DNA of 64,000 nt from JALYXV01 sp963733505 (GTDB taxonomy: Bacteria; Actinomycetota; Acidimicrobiia; Acidimicrobiales; Palsa-688): contig CAVTDW010000027.1 of assembly GCA_963733505.1 (NCBI GenBank), positions 124,001-188,000 on the forward strand, in the 5' to 3' direction. Below are positions 1 through 9,528 of this stretch, piece after piece. Position numbers and translations under genes: made by a program. The first letter of the stretch is position 1. Every line of letters begins with the position of its first letter. The notes below the pieces were generated by a model. That model was not told where the DNA came from, ran no database searches, and saw only the letters and a list, made by a program, of their open reading frames with translations.

Positions 1-1265
1 CGCGGCTTCGGCCGCCGGGACGCCACTGGCCACAAAGGCGCCGATGACGCCGGACAGGACGTCGCCTGTCCCCGCGGTCGCCAGGCGGGGCGAGCCGCTG
101 GTCACGAACCACGCCCGGCCGTCGGGCGCCGCCACCACCGTCGTCGACCCCTTGAGGAGGACGACCGCGCCCGACTGGGCCGAGAGCGAGCGGACCGCGC
201 CCAGCCGGTCGTCGCCCGGCGGTGCGCCGGTCAGGCCGGCGTACTCCCCCTCGTGCGGCGTGATCACGGTGGCCGAAGCTCGCGCCGCGGCCACGTCGTG
301 CAAGCGGGCAACGGACCCCACGGCGTTGATCCCGTCGGCGTCGACGACCGCGGGCGCGTCGACCTGGCGGAGCAGGGCGACGACGCAACGCTGGATCTCC
401 TCCGAGCGGCCCAGTCCCGGGCCGGTCACCAGGGCGCGGCACCGGGTGGCGGCCTCCGCCGCTGCGCCCGCCCAGCCAGTCGCCGGGAGGGCGACGCCGA
501 CCGCCTCGGCCGTGGGCAGTTCGTCCAACGCCGCGCCCGGAACACCGAGGCGGACGTAGCCCGACCCGGCCCGCATGGCACCCCGGCTGACCAGGGCGGG
601 GGCGCCCATCATCCCCGGCGACCCGGCCACGACCATCACGGCCCGCTGCCATTTGTGGCTCTCCCGGGCGCGCGGTGCCAGCCAGCCCCACCTCCCAGTC
701 GGTCACCAGCCACGCGGAGGCGAGGTCGTCGACCTGGGGGCCGAGGCCGATGTCGGCGACGATTACCTGCCCGCACCGTTCAGGCCCGGCACCGAGCACC
801 AGCCCGGGCTTGTAGGCCTGAAAGGTCACGGTCGCCACCGCCGCCAAGGCGTCACCCATCCCGGTGTCACCGTCGAGGCCCGAGGGAATGTCGACCGCCA
901 GGACCGGGGTGTCGCCGGGGTCCGGCGGGACGTAGGTGCCCCCGAAGCCGGTCCCGTAGGCGGCGTCGATGACCAGGTCGACGGGCGCCAGCCGCGCGCC
1001 CTGGGCCAAGCGACGCGGCGTCGAGGACACTGACCCGCACGCCGCGTTGGCGGAGTACGGCGGCCGCGGCGCGCCCGTCGGCGCCGTTGTTGCCCTTGCC
1101 GGCCACCACGACCACCCGCCGCCCGTAGGCGCCGCCCAGGAGGTCGAGGGCGGTCATGGCGACCGCCCGACCGGCTCGGCCGATCAGGACCTCGACCGCT
1201 TCGGGAGCGGCCTTGTCGGCCGCCTTCATTTCCGCCACGGTGACGACCGGGATCATCGGGCCCAC
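1..1265 (-). CDS. nnr: Bifunctional NAD(P)HX epimerase/dehydratase, 3' end beyond window, two frameshifts
   Basis: Repairs hydrated NAD(P)H: an N-terminal epimerase domain (YjeF_N) followed by an ADP/ATP-dependent dehydratase domain. The first 80 residues contain AGKGNNGADG, the epimerase nucleotide loop. The frame then breaks near 1010-1020. The next frame carries PVDLVIDAAYGTGFGG and VDIPSGLDGD, both typical of YjeF_N. A second break near 674-691 leads into the dehydratase start (ESHKW, VVAGSPGMMGA), then TPHEGEYAGLTG and TAGTGDVLSGV before the left edge. Each break is corrected by dropping one base. The GTG at 1265 is used as start, with an in-frame ATG at 1256. It lies 52 bases downstream of acpS. 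Domain order is complete, so I favour sequence error over a pseudogene. Confidence 0.85.
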
Positions 1266-1317
1266 CTTGGGCTGGCCGCCGGCGTGGGTGTGGTTTCCGG
1301 CTCGAGGCGCCTCGCGG

Positions 1318-1686
1318 TCATGCCAGCGCCGCCACCACGGCCTCGGCCTGCGACGACGTGTGGGTGAGGGAGACGAGGAATTTTCCCACCCCTTGTTTGG
1401 AGGCCAGGGCGGCGGCGGCGCCCTGCATGCGCAGCGCCGGTTGGCCGCTCGCCAGGCGCACCACCTCCACGTCGGTGAAGCGGAAGGCGCCGAGGCCGAC
1501 GCCGAGCGCCTTCATGGCCGCCTCCTTGGCCGCGAAGCGGGCGGCCAGCGACGGGGCGGGGTCGGCCTGGCGGGCGGCGTAGGCCCGCTCGCCGGCGGTG
1601 AAGAGGCGTTCGGCCAGGCCGGGCCGGCGGGCCAGCACGGTGCGGAACCGGCCGATGTCGACCGCGTCGATCCCGAGGCCGATCAC
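1318..1686 (-). CDS. acpS: Holo-[acyl-carrier-protein] synthase
   Basis: Transfers 4'-phosphopantetheine from CoA to a serine of acyl carrier protein, activating it for fatty-acid synthesis. The 122-residue protein matches the usual AcpS length. It has the two Mg-binding signatures: GIDAVDIGRF near residue 4 and ARFAAKEAAMKALG near residue 48. The C-terminal SLTHTSSQAEAVV strand is also present. The start is the GTG at 1686, which overlaps the stop of the upstream glmS-like gene in a GTGA arrangement, so the two are probably translationally coupled. Order glmS-acpS-nnr on one strand is common in actinobacteria. Confidence 0.93.
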   Translation of the reverse strand: MIGLGIDAVDIGRFRTVLARRPGLAERLFTAGERAYAARQADPAPSLAARFAAKEAAMKALGVGLGAFRFTDVEVVRLASGQPALRMQGAAAALASKQGVGKFLVSLTHTSSQAEAVVAALA

Positions 1687-4600
1687 TTCCAGCGTTCGGC
1701 CAGCACGTACACCGGCTCGGTGAGCAGGGCCAGCAGCGGGACCTGGCCGAGGCGCTCGTCGTCGAACCCGGGTTCGGTTTCGGTGACCGCGTCGGCCAGG
1801 GCGGCGTAGCGGTTGCGGTAGCCAGACAGCACCTGGCGGGCTGCGGCGGGGGCCAGGTGGTCGTGGAAGGCCACGTGGAGGAGGGTCATGCCGGTCACGG
1901 CGTTGCCCTTGGTTTCGGGGATGAGGATGAGGCTGCGACCGTCGCGGCCGCCTCGGGCCACGGTGACCTCTCGTTCCTCGGCCACATGGTGCTTGGTGCC
2001 GAGGAGGCGGGGATCGCGCTCGGTGCGCGACGGCAGCCCGAGGGAGATGCCGCCCCGGTCGACCACTTCGATGGTGGCGGTGGTCGCCAGGTCGCCCTCG
2101 ATGCGGTAGCGGGTGAAGCCCTCCACCGTCGCGACCGCCGTGTCGAGCTCGGAGAGGGTGCGCAGGGCGCGATACGAGAGGCAATCGAGGCCGAGGCCGG
2201 TGCCCAACGCCTCGGCGACGAGGGGCACCTTGAGCAAGGCGTCCTCGCTTCGGGAGATGCCCACCGTCACCGTCTTGGCCTGGTGCTTGATGGCATCGAC
2301 GGGGCGGGTGAGTTCGCCGGTGGCGGTGGTGAGGGCATCCATCAGGTCGGCCACGATGGCGCTCGGCGTGCCGACCTTGCCGTATTCGAGTTCGTAGCCT
2401 TCGATGGGCAAGACGCCACTGGCGTAGCGCAGGAGTGACGCCACGCGAACCGCGGTCGCCGCTTCGAGCGCCCCGTTGTAGGCGCCGGCGCGCAGGGCCG
2501 AGAAGTAGCGGCGGGCGGCGGTGTCGAGGGCGGGTCGCAGGGCGGCCAAGAGGGCGTCGCCCGACAGGGCCCGGGCAACGGTGGATCGGACCGGGCCGGG
2601 GTGGTCGGCGTCGGCGGCGCCGGAGCCGGCGTCGCCAATGGCGCTTTCGATGGCCGCCTTGGCCTCGCGCAGCGGCAACGCCTGGGCGTCGATCGACAGC
2701 GCCGCCTCGTAGCCAAACAAATGGCCGACCATGGCGGACAGGACGAACGACACCTCGGGGTCGACGGCAGGCACCTCGATGGTGTGCAGGGCGGCCGCGA
2801 ATCGCTTCGCCTCGCCCGTCGTGGCGATGACGATGGGCGCGGCCCGATGGGCCCGGTAGATCGCCACCTCCTTGGCCACGTCGTCGGCCGTCGGGCCCGA
2901 CAAGCCGGTGGCGCACACCAAGATGAGGGGCTCGGACGACAGGTCGATGTGCTTCTTGTCCTCGGTGCCGTCGCAGGCGATCGAGTTGTAACAAAGCTCC
3001 GACAGCTTGATGCGGATCTCGGCCGCGGCCACGCGGTTGGGGCCGTTTCCGACGATCGCCCAGTGGCGCCGGTAGGGGGCAACCCGGTTGGCGGCGTCGG
3101 CGATCGCCTCCCGCCCCGCGATGACCTCCTCCATGGCGTCGGGCAGCTCGCGCAGCGCTCGCAACAGCCGGTCGGCCCGCTGGCGGTCGTCGCCGCCCAG
3201 CTGGCGGGCCAGATCCAGGGCGAGCAGGAAACCGGCCGCCACCTGGGCGTAGAACGCCTTGGTCGACGCCACGCTCATCTCCACGTCGCGCCCGTCGGAG
3301 GTGTACAGCACGCCGTCGGACTTCTCCACCAGGTCGCTGTTGCGCCGGTTGACGACCGAGACCACGACCGCGCCCCGGTTGCGGACCAGGTCGACGGTGC
3401 GGTTGGTGTCGGTCGTGGTGCCCGACTGGCTGACGGCGATGACCAAGGTGTCGGACATGTCGTCGTCGAGCGCGAAACCAGACAGCTCGGTGGCCAACAT
3501 GGGGGCGACGGTGAGGGGGCGGCCCCGCAGCGCCGCCGACAGGGCGGAGGCGATGCTCTGCCCGGCGACGGCCGCCGTGCCCTGCCCGATCACGTAGATC
3601 CGGGTGATGGCGCCCGCCGCCAACCGGGCCACCACCGCCTCGGGCAGCGCCGGGCCGACCCGGGCGTAGAGCAACCCGCTGTCGTCCACGAAAATCTTGC
3701 CCCGCAGCGTCTTGCGGAACGACTGGGGGGCCTCGGAGATCTCCTTCAGGAGGAAGTGGGGAAAGCCCCCCCGGTCGATGTCTCTCGTCGTGATCTCGGC
3801 AGTGCGGATCTCGCCCGGCTCGAGAGGGAGGGCCGCGCCGTCGTAGGTCAACCGACGAACGCCCTCGAGCGTGCCGGCCCCGGCGCGGTCGAGCACCACG
3901 ACCTGTCCGGGGGGCGACCCGGGGCTGGCGGCTGGGGTGGTTTCGCCGTCCATGCGCAGGTACGACGGCGTCTCCTGCACCAGGCCGTAGGCCTCGCTGG
4001 CGACGATGAAGGCATCCTCGGCCAGGCCGACATTGAGGGACTGGCCGCTGCCGCGCAGCGCCAGGTACAGCTGGTCGGGGCGCGCCGCGGCGCTCACGCC
4101 GATGGCCACCGACCCGTCGAAACTGGCCACGGTCTGGCAGAACGCCTCTTCCAGGGCTGCGCCGTCGTGGCCGGCGGCACCGGCCGGGCTGGTCGCGCTG
4201 GTCGCGAGCCGCCGGGACAGCAGGACGGGCACCACCTTGGTATCGGTGGTGATCTCGGGGGCGACCAGCAACGCCTCGTGGTCGCGGAGTTCGAGGTAGT
4301 TGTCGACGTCACCGTTGACCGCGGCCACCACGTAGGGGCCCGCGGCCTGCCGGCTCTCCGTGAGCTCCTCGCCATTGAGCGGGTGGGCGTTGGCCTGGGA
4401 GATGATCCCGACGCTGGCCCAGCGGGTATGGCCGAGCACCGTCACCTCGGCGTCGGGGCCCGCGAGGGCCAGGTGCAGCAACGGATCACTCGTGATGGCG
4501 GATCGCAGCGCCCGGGTGTTGTCGCCCAGTTCCCCGATCTCGGCCGCTGCCTTGTACACCAGGCTCAGGTGGCCGAGCGGGGTGCGTAACGCCATCGAGG

Positions 4601-5274
4601 TGAACAGGGGATCGTTGGCCCGGGCGCCGAGCATGGCCTGGATCTCGGGCCGTTGCAGATCGATACCGTGGCCGGTGACCAGCAGGTGCAGCCCCGCCGA
4701 GTCCCGGCCCCGGACCTCCAGGCGGTCGAGGGCGGACAGGGCCACCTGGACGGACCACGAGCGCGTCGCGGGCCGGGGCCGGGAGTTGCCCGTCGCCATC
4801 GAGGGACAGGCGCGCCAGACCCAGAACCTCCCTCGCCGTGTCGGGACGGTCCCGGCCGATGGCCCAGATGACGTCACGGAGCCGGACCAGGACCTCGTTG
4901 ACCGCCTCGAGATACTCCGGCGACCACAGCACCTTGCCCGTGTCCAGGGTCTCTTCGAGATGGTCGGCCATGGCCGCGAGCGCCATCCCGCGCGCCGCCA
5001 CCTGGTCGTACCCGTGCTCCTCGCCTCCGCGGCCGTCGACCCGGTGCCCGATGAGGCACGCCAATCCGGGGGGCCCGTGAAGCTCGCGGTCGACGTGTTC
5101 GAGCAGTTCTGCGATCGCCGCCAACTCCTCGTGACTGCGGCCCTCGGACCCGTCGAAACCGGCCACCGCGTCGCCGAGCCGTGCCGCCCCGAGGTCCAGC
5201 CGTGCCAGGACCGACGCCAGCTGGGGCGTGGGTCGAGACGAACGGCGTCGCAGGACGGCGATGATCCCGCACAT
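1683..5274 (-). CDS. glmS: Oversized GlmS-like glutamine:fructose-6-phosphate aminotransferase, one frameshift
   Basis: Makes glucosamine-6-phosphate from fructose-6-phosphate and glutamine for peptidoglycan precursors. The start MCGII exposes the catalytic Cys of class-II amidotransferases. RGRDSAG (about residue 187), LGHTRWASVG (281) and NGDVDNYLE (320) complete that domain. Two SIS sugar-isomerase domains follow, with GQGTAAVAG and VSQSGTTTDTN in the first and SELCYNSIACDGTEDKKH in the second. Corrected length is about 1196 residues, against about 610 for ordinary GlmS. The excess is roughly 150 residues inserted between the Cys strand and RGRDSAG, plus a C-terminal extension of about 320 residues. 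The frame slips by one base near 4745-4760. Transcribed divergently from phoU. Confidence 0.8.
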
Positions 5275-5333
5275 GGCGGTCCAGGGTACTGGCCGGGTCC
5301 GACCGGACGAGGCCAGCGATAAGCTGGGTTCTC

Positions 5334-6233
5334 GTGGAACCAGCAGCCGCCTTGCGGTCCCGTTTCCACGACGAGTTGGCCGCCGTGGACGCCAAGTTGT
5401 CGGAACTGGTGCACCTGGTGTGCCAGGAGGTCACCGACGCCACAGAAGCACTGCTCCGCGACGATCGCACGGCATCGGTCGAGATCGTGTCGCGCAAGAA
5501 CTGGTCGGACCCGCTGTACGAGCAAGTGGCCCGCCAGGTCGAGGTGCTCATGGCTCGCCAGGCGCCGATGGCGAGCGATCTGCGTTACCTGCTGGCGGTG
5601 GTCCGGGCGATCCCCGAGCTCGAACAGTCAGCCAGCCTGGCGGCGGAGATCGCCTGGCGCGGTGGACTCGGTATCTCGGGAGCGCTCACTCCCCGAGCCC
5701 GGGCCCTCGTCACGAGAAGCGGCGACATCGTGACCGCCATGTGGCAGGAGCTGCGCCGGGCGTGGGACTTCCGGGAGGTCACGGCCACGAGCCTCGACGC
5801 CGCCCGCGACGAGCTGCGCGACCTCCACACCAGCCTCATTGCCGAGGTGGCGAGCAGCAGCATGTCGGCGTCGGTGACCATGGACATGGCCTTGATCGGC
5901 CGCTTCTACGAACGGCTGGGCGATCACGCCGTCAACATCGCCGGTCGCCTCGACAGCTTGAACGCGTGGGCGGGCAGCCCGGGTGCGGGGACGCCGCGTT
6001 GGGGAGCGCTCCGGCGTCGGGGGGCGCTTCGTCGCCGCCGCAGGGGACAGCCGGCTGAGCGCATCTGCGGCCGGCGCCCGATCCACGCTGGCGCTGACGC
6101 GATCGGGCCTGCTGTCGGGAGTCCAGAAAGGGCCCGTGATCCAGTGGCGCGGCGTGCCCTACGCCGCACCACCCGTGGGCCCGCTGCGCTTCCGCCCGCC
6201 GCAACCGCCCCCGCCGTGGGAGGGGGTTCGTGA
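5334..6233 (+). CDS. phoU: PhoU-like phosphate regulator
   Basis: PhoU proteins are helical-bundle regulators that restrain phosphate uptake and signalling. About 215 residues fit the family: two three-helix repeats, with E/D-rich helix ends such as EVTDATEALL in the first and FYERLGDHAVNIA in the second. After about 5979 the reading frame continues for some 84 Arg/Ala/Pro-rich residues that overlap the downstream esterase and do not look like PhoU. A one-base deletion near 5980 would instead give a short Ala/Ser/Gly tail ending at 6058. No pst transporter or phoR/phoP genes are nearby, so a phosphate role rests on family resemblance alone. The GTG start at 5334 is preceded by GATAAG about 17 bases upstream. 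Confidence 0.75.
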   Translation: MEPAAALRSRFHDELAAVDAKLSELVHLVCQEVTDATEALLRDDRTASVEIVSRKNWSDPLYEQVARQVEVLMARQAPMASDLRYLLAVVRAIPELEQSASLAAEIAWRGGLGISGALTPRARALVTRSGDIVTAMWQELRRAWDFREVTATSLDAARDELRDLHTSLIAEVASSSMSASVTMDMALIGRFYERLGDHAVNIAGRLDSLNAWAGSPGAGTPRWGALRRRGALRRRRRGQPAERICGRRPIHAGADAIGPAVGSPERARDPVARRALRRTTRGPAALPPAATAPAVGGGS

Positions 6234-7686
6234 CGCCTCGCGGTTCGGGCCTGCGGCGCCCCAAGCGATCTCACCCTTGCAGGGGTTGGTCGGCGGCCAG
6301 CCGGGCCGCTGGAGTGAGGACTGCCTCTACCTGAATGTGTTCGCGCCCTCGGACGGTCGCGGCGGTCTTCCCGTCATGGTGTGGATCCACGGCGGCGCCT
6401 TCATCGGCGGATCGGGCTCGGCCCGCTGGTACGACGGAGGCAGGTTCGCGGCCGGCGGCAACGTGGTGGTCGTCACGTTGAACTACCGCCTCGGCGCCCT
6501 CGGGTTCCTGGAGCTCGGCGGGGTGGCCGGCGACCGCTACCGGGAGGCCGGAAACTGCGGGATCTTGGACCAGCTGGCGGCCTTGGGTTGGGTCCGGGAC
6601 AACATTGCCGCCTTTGGTGGTGACCCGGCGCAGGTGACGGTCTTCGGCGAGTCGGCCGGTGCCATGAGCATCGGCGTGATGCTGGCCATGCCCACGGCCC
6701 GTGGGCTGTTCCACCGGGCCATCCTCCAGAGTGGGGCTGCGTCTGCGTACCGGACGAGGGATCAGGCCGAGCAGGTGACCGAGCGGCTGCTCGCGGCACT
6801 GGGCGGACCGGTCGAGGACCTGGTGGCGGCGCCCGTCGAGCGAATCCTCGAGGCGCAGGTTGCGGTGACGGGCAGTTCCGACGCGGCTTCGTATCTGGCG
6901 TTTCGACCGGTCGTCGATGGTGTCAACGTGCCCGAAGCTCCCGACCGGGCCATCGCGGCTGGACGGGGCGCGGACATCCCGGTGATCGTGGGCACCAACA
7001 GGGACGAGATGACCCTGTTCCTGGCGTTCGACCGCGGTATCGGGGAGATGTCCGCCGACCAGCTCGACCGGCGCCTCGGCGCCACGATCGGCGCCTCACT
7101 GTGGCGCCGGCTCGAGGGTGGTTACCGGGCCGCCCGGGCCGCCGGGGCCGATGGGGTCGATGGGGCCGCCAGGACCGACGGGCTCGATGGGGTCGCCATG
7201 CCCGACGGGCTCGCCGAGGCCGACGGCCTCGACGGGGCCGCCAGGGCCGAGTTGCTGGTGGCGCTGATGACAGACCTGGTGTTCCGGATCCCCGCCCTGC
7301 GTCTGGCGGAGAGCCTCACGGCCGCTCGGGCGGCTCCGGTGTGGATGTACCGCTTCGACTGGACCAGCCCGGCCGCGGGCGGCCGCTTGGGCGCGACCCA
7401 TGCCCTGGAAATCCCGTTCGTGTGGAATCTGGTCGATGTTCCCGGGGTGGAACTCTTCACCGGCGACGCCCCCGGTCGCCGGTCCTTGGCGGCGGCCATG
7501 CATGGGGCGTGGCTGGCGTTCGCCACCAGCGGCGATCCCACCACAGCGCTCCTGCCCACCTGGCCGCGGTATGAGTCGCCGAGGCGATCGACGATGGTGT
7601 TCGACGCCGAGTGTCAGGTACTCGACGACCCGAACGGGACCGAACGCAGGGTCTGGGACAAGGCCCGGGCCGCCGGAGCGACCTAG
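5983..7686 (+). CDS. Type B carboxylesterase (alpha/beta hydrolase)
   Basis: Hydrolyses carboxylic esters; the natural substrate cannot be told. The family signatures are complete: RGVPYAAPPVGPLRF near the N-terminus, the oxyanion loop WIHGGAFIGGSG, the nucleophile elbow FGESAGAMS, an acid-region GTNRDEMTLF and the histidine in THALEIPFVWN. A Gly/Asp-rich insertion with DGLDG-like repeats lies at about 7135-7250, probably in a surface loop. The start is unsettled. GTG 5983 is the only conventional start that keeps the N-terminal strand, but CTG 6055 has a good AGGGGA ribosome site and would overlap a TGA. No secretion signal is evident. It ends 4 bases into the convergent LuxR-type gene. Confidence 0.88.
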   Translation: MRGRRVGERSGVGGRFVAAAGDSRLSASAAGARSTLALTRSGLLSGVQKGPVIQWRGVPYAAPPVGPLRFRPPQPPPPWEGVRDASRFGPAAPQAISPLQGLVGGQPGRWSEDCLYLNVFAPSDGRGGLPVMVWIHGGAFIGGSGSARWYDGGRFAAGGNVVVVTLNYRLGALGFLELGGVAGDRYREAGNCGILDQLAALGWVRDNIAAFGGDPAQVTVFGESAGAMSIGVMLAMPTARGLFHRAILQSGAASAYRTRDQAEQVTERLLAALGGPVEDLVAAPVERILEAQVAVTGSSDAASYLAFRPVVDGVNVPEAPDRAIAAGRGADIPVIVGTNRDEMTLFLAFDRGIGEMSADQLDRRLGATIGASLWRRLEGGYRAARAAGADGVDGAARTDGLDGVAMPDGLAEADGLDGAARAELLVALMTDLVFRIPALRLAESLTAARAAPVWMYRFDWTSPAAGGRLGATHALEIPFVWNLVDVPGVELFTGDAPGRRSLAAAMHGAWLAFATSGDPTTALLPTWPRYESPRRSTMVFDAECQVLDDPNGTERRVWDKARAAGAT

Positions 7687-8015
7687 ATCACCTTCGCCCG
7701 CACGGCGATCGCCACCGCGTGGGTCCGGTTCTTGGCCCCCATGTGACGCATCGCACTGTGTAACACCTTCTTGATGGTGCTCTCGGAGTAGCTCAGCACG
7801 GCCGCGATACCCGAGACGCTGTAGCCGTCACCGATCAAGCGCAAGACATCGATCTCCCGAATGGTCAACCCGAGTGGGGCCGACCGGTCCCCGAGTCCGA
7901 TGTCCTCGCCCCGACCGTGCGACCCTGAGCTCCCCGCCGAGGACTCCCATTCGCTCGTGGTGAGCACAACAGAGACGCCCGTCACGTCCCAAAACCGACT
8001 TGTCCCAAGTTCCAT
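7683..8015 (-). CDS. Stand-alone LuxR-type HTH regulator (A)
   Basis: A 110-residue protein whose last 65 residues form a LuxR/GerE DNA-binding domain: LTIREIDVLRLIGDGYS, then YSESTIKKVLHSAMRHMG as the recognition region. The first 45 residues are low-complexity and hold no receiver or ligand domain. It therefore probably acts as a small DNA-binding protein or relies on a partner. The C-terminal half is strikingly like the protein at 14801, and both share NRTHAVAIA. The two genes bracket the export/WecB operon from 8114 to 14459. Regulation of that operon is an inference from position only. Confidence 0.85.
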   Translation of the reverse strand: MELGTSRFWDVTGVSVVLTTSEWESSAGSSGSHGRGEDIGLGDRSAPLGLTIREIDVLRLIGDGYSVSGIAAVLSYSESTIKKVLHSAMRHMGAKNRTHAVAIAVRAKVI

Positions 8016-8078
8016 AGAGTTCGGTGTTCTTTACCCGTCACGCCCGTCATCAATCCTGCCGGTCTATTTACCTATGTC

Positions 8079-8105
8079 CGCCCAAGGCCCTGGTGCCTAA
8101 GGGCG
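8079..8105 (-). terminator. Possible terminator after wecB
   Basis: An imperfect hairpin: CGCCC pairs with GGGCG and AGGC with GCCT, with one A-A mismatch and a 6-base loop. It begins 9 bases past the wecB stop, between it and the LuxR-type gene on the same strand. There is no clear U-run, so termination would be weak. Confidence 0.35.
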
Positions 8106-8113
8106 GGCGCATT

Positions 8114-9274
8114 TCAGGAAATCGACACCGAGAACTCGTCGGCAGGTGGCCCCTCTCGGAGGAGGTGGGCGACGGCGGCGACGATACGACGAGCCGCTTG
8201 GCCATCACCGTAGGGATTGACGGCGTGGGCCATGGCGTTATAGGCGCCCTGGTCCCTGAGCAGCGAGATCGTGGCGGCATAGATGGTCGCCGGATCGGTA
8301 CCGACAAGTCTGACCGTCCCGTATTCGACCGCCTCTGGTCGCTCGGTGGCATCGCGTAGGACCAACACCGGCTTTCCGAGACTCGGGGCCTCCTCCTGGA
8401 CGCCGCCGCTGTCGGTGAGAATCAGGTACGACCAGGTCATCAAACGGGCGAAATCCAGGTACCCCAGCGGCTCAAGCAGGCGGACGTTGGGCACAGCTTC
8501 GAGGACGGGCACGACGATGTCGCGTACGACCGGATTGCGATGGACAGGGAAAATGATCAAGATGTCCGGCTCATCCCGGGCGATTTCGGCAACTGCCTCG
8601 GCGATGCCGGCCAGTGGAGCTCCCCATGACTCACGGCGGTGGGCGGTGACAACGAGAAGTCGTCTCGTGCAGGTTCGCAGCGGTTCCAGTGCCGCGTCCG
8701 AAATTGGCGCCGATTGGGCTAATGCCCAATGCAAGGCATCAATTGCGGTATTACCGGTGACCACTATTTCCGCCGGCTTCGCATTCTCGGCCAGCAGGTT
8801 GCGACGGTTGCTTTCCGTTGGTGCGAGGTGCAGCGCCGCCAGGACCGAGATGATCCGGCGATTGACTTCTTCTGGAAACGGAGCTCGATTGTCGCCTGTC
8901 CGCAAACCCGCTTCCACATGGGCGACGGGGATGTTTTCGTAGAACGCGGCCAGTGAGGCCGCGAACGCCGTTGTGGTGTCGCCCTGCACGATGACCAGGT
9001 CAGGTCGCTTTGCCCTGAAGGCCTCCGTCAGGGCCGTAAGGCATCGCCCGGTCAGCGCCTCCAAGGTCTGGAGTGGTCGAGACAAGTCAAGGTCGACATC
9101 GGGTGTTATCCGGAACAACGCCAGAACCTGATCGAGCATCTCGCGATGCTGGGCCGTCGCGATCACGAACGGTCGAAGCCGCTCGTGGGCCCGCAGCTCG
9201 AGGACGACCGGCGCCAGCTTGATCGCCTCGGGCCGCGTGCCGAGCACGACCGCAATCTTCCTTTTCGCCGTCAC
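8114..9274 (-). CDS. wecB: UDP-N-acetylglucosamine 2-epimerase (non-hydrolysing)
   Basis: Interconverts UDP-GlcNAc and UDP-ManNAc for surface polysaccharides or wall linkage units; cytoplasmic. At 386 residues it has the family's usual size. Signatures in order are LGTRPEAIKLAPV, AQHREMLDQ, VQGDTTTAFA, HVEAGLRTGDN, FPEEVNRRI and LTDSGGVQEEAPSLGKPV; these include the conserved Asp, Glu and His catalytic positions of the family. The GTG at 9274 is taken as start because LGTRPEA follows nine residues later. It is the last gene of the minus-strand run starting at 14459. UDP-GlcNAc supply is served by glmM and glmS, both encoded within 10 kb. Confidence 0.94.
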   Translation of the reverse strand: MTAKRKIAVVLGTRPEAIKLAPVVLELRAHERLRPFVIATAQHREMLDQVLALFRITPDVDLDLSRPLQTLEALTGRCLTALTEAFRAKRPDLVIVQGDTTTAFAASLAAFYENIPVAHVEAGLRTGDNRAPFPEEVNRRIISVLAALHLAPTESNRRNLLAENAKPAEIVVTGNTAIDALHWALAQSAPISDAALEPLRTCTRRLLVVTAHRRESWGAPLAGIAEAVAEIARDEPDILIIFPVHRNPVVRDIVVPVLEAVPNVRLLEPLGYLDFARLMTWSYLILTDSGGVQEEAPSLGKPVLVLRDATERPEAVEYGTVRLVGTDPATIYAATISLLRDQGAYNAMAHAVNPYGDGQAARRIVAAVAHLLREGPPADEFSVSIS

Positions 9275-9286
9275 GCGACGGGCACC

Positions 9287-9508
9287 CTACTGTCCGTCGG
9301 TTGGGCGACGACGGCGAGGTCGACGGTAGGGATCGGTGAGCGGGAGCAGGCAGAGCAGGGCGAAGGCGAGGGCCCAGCTGCCTGCGGCAATGATCACGCC
9401 CGCGGGCCGCTCCACGAACGAGAGGGCGATACCGCCGACGGCGGTGACCACGACGGCATTGGCGACGAGCAGGAGACGAAGGACGAACAGGGCGCGCAGA
9501 TGGCGCAC
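9287..9508 (-). CDS. Small two-helix membrane protein
   Basis: A 73-residue protein with two predicted membrane spans, at about residues 6-28 and 36-57, and a very basic tail rich in Arg and Pro (YRRPRRRRPTDG). No family is recognised. It sits 12 bases upstream of wecB and 20 bases downstream of the Gly-rich anchored protein, so it is probably co-transcribed with both. The GTG start at 9508 has only a weak ribosome site. The size, charge pattern and position suggest a small inner-membrane accessory protein. Confidence 0.6.
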   Translation of the reverse strand: MRHLRALFVLRLLLVANAVVVTAVGGIALSFVERPAGVIIAAGSWALAFALLCLLPLTDPYRRPRRRRPTDGQ

Positions 9509-9528
9509 GTCGGGGGGCTGGTCCCGGC

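Noticed and set aside
2601..4589. Long plus-strand open frame opposite glmS
   Set aside because: Composition is the His/Gly/Arg-rich pattern typical of antisense reading in high-GC coding DNA; the minus strand holds recognisable SIS and amidotransferase motifs.
7096..7503. Collagen-like Gly-Pro protein on the minus strand
   Set aside because: It is the reverse reading of the DG-repeat segment of the carboxylesterase, which has clear catalytic motifs on the plus strand.
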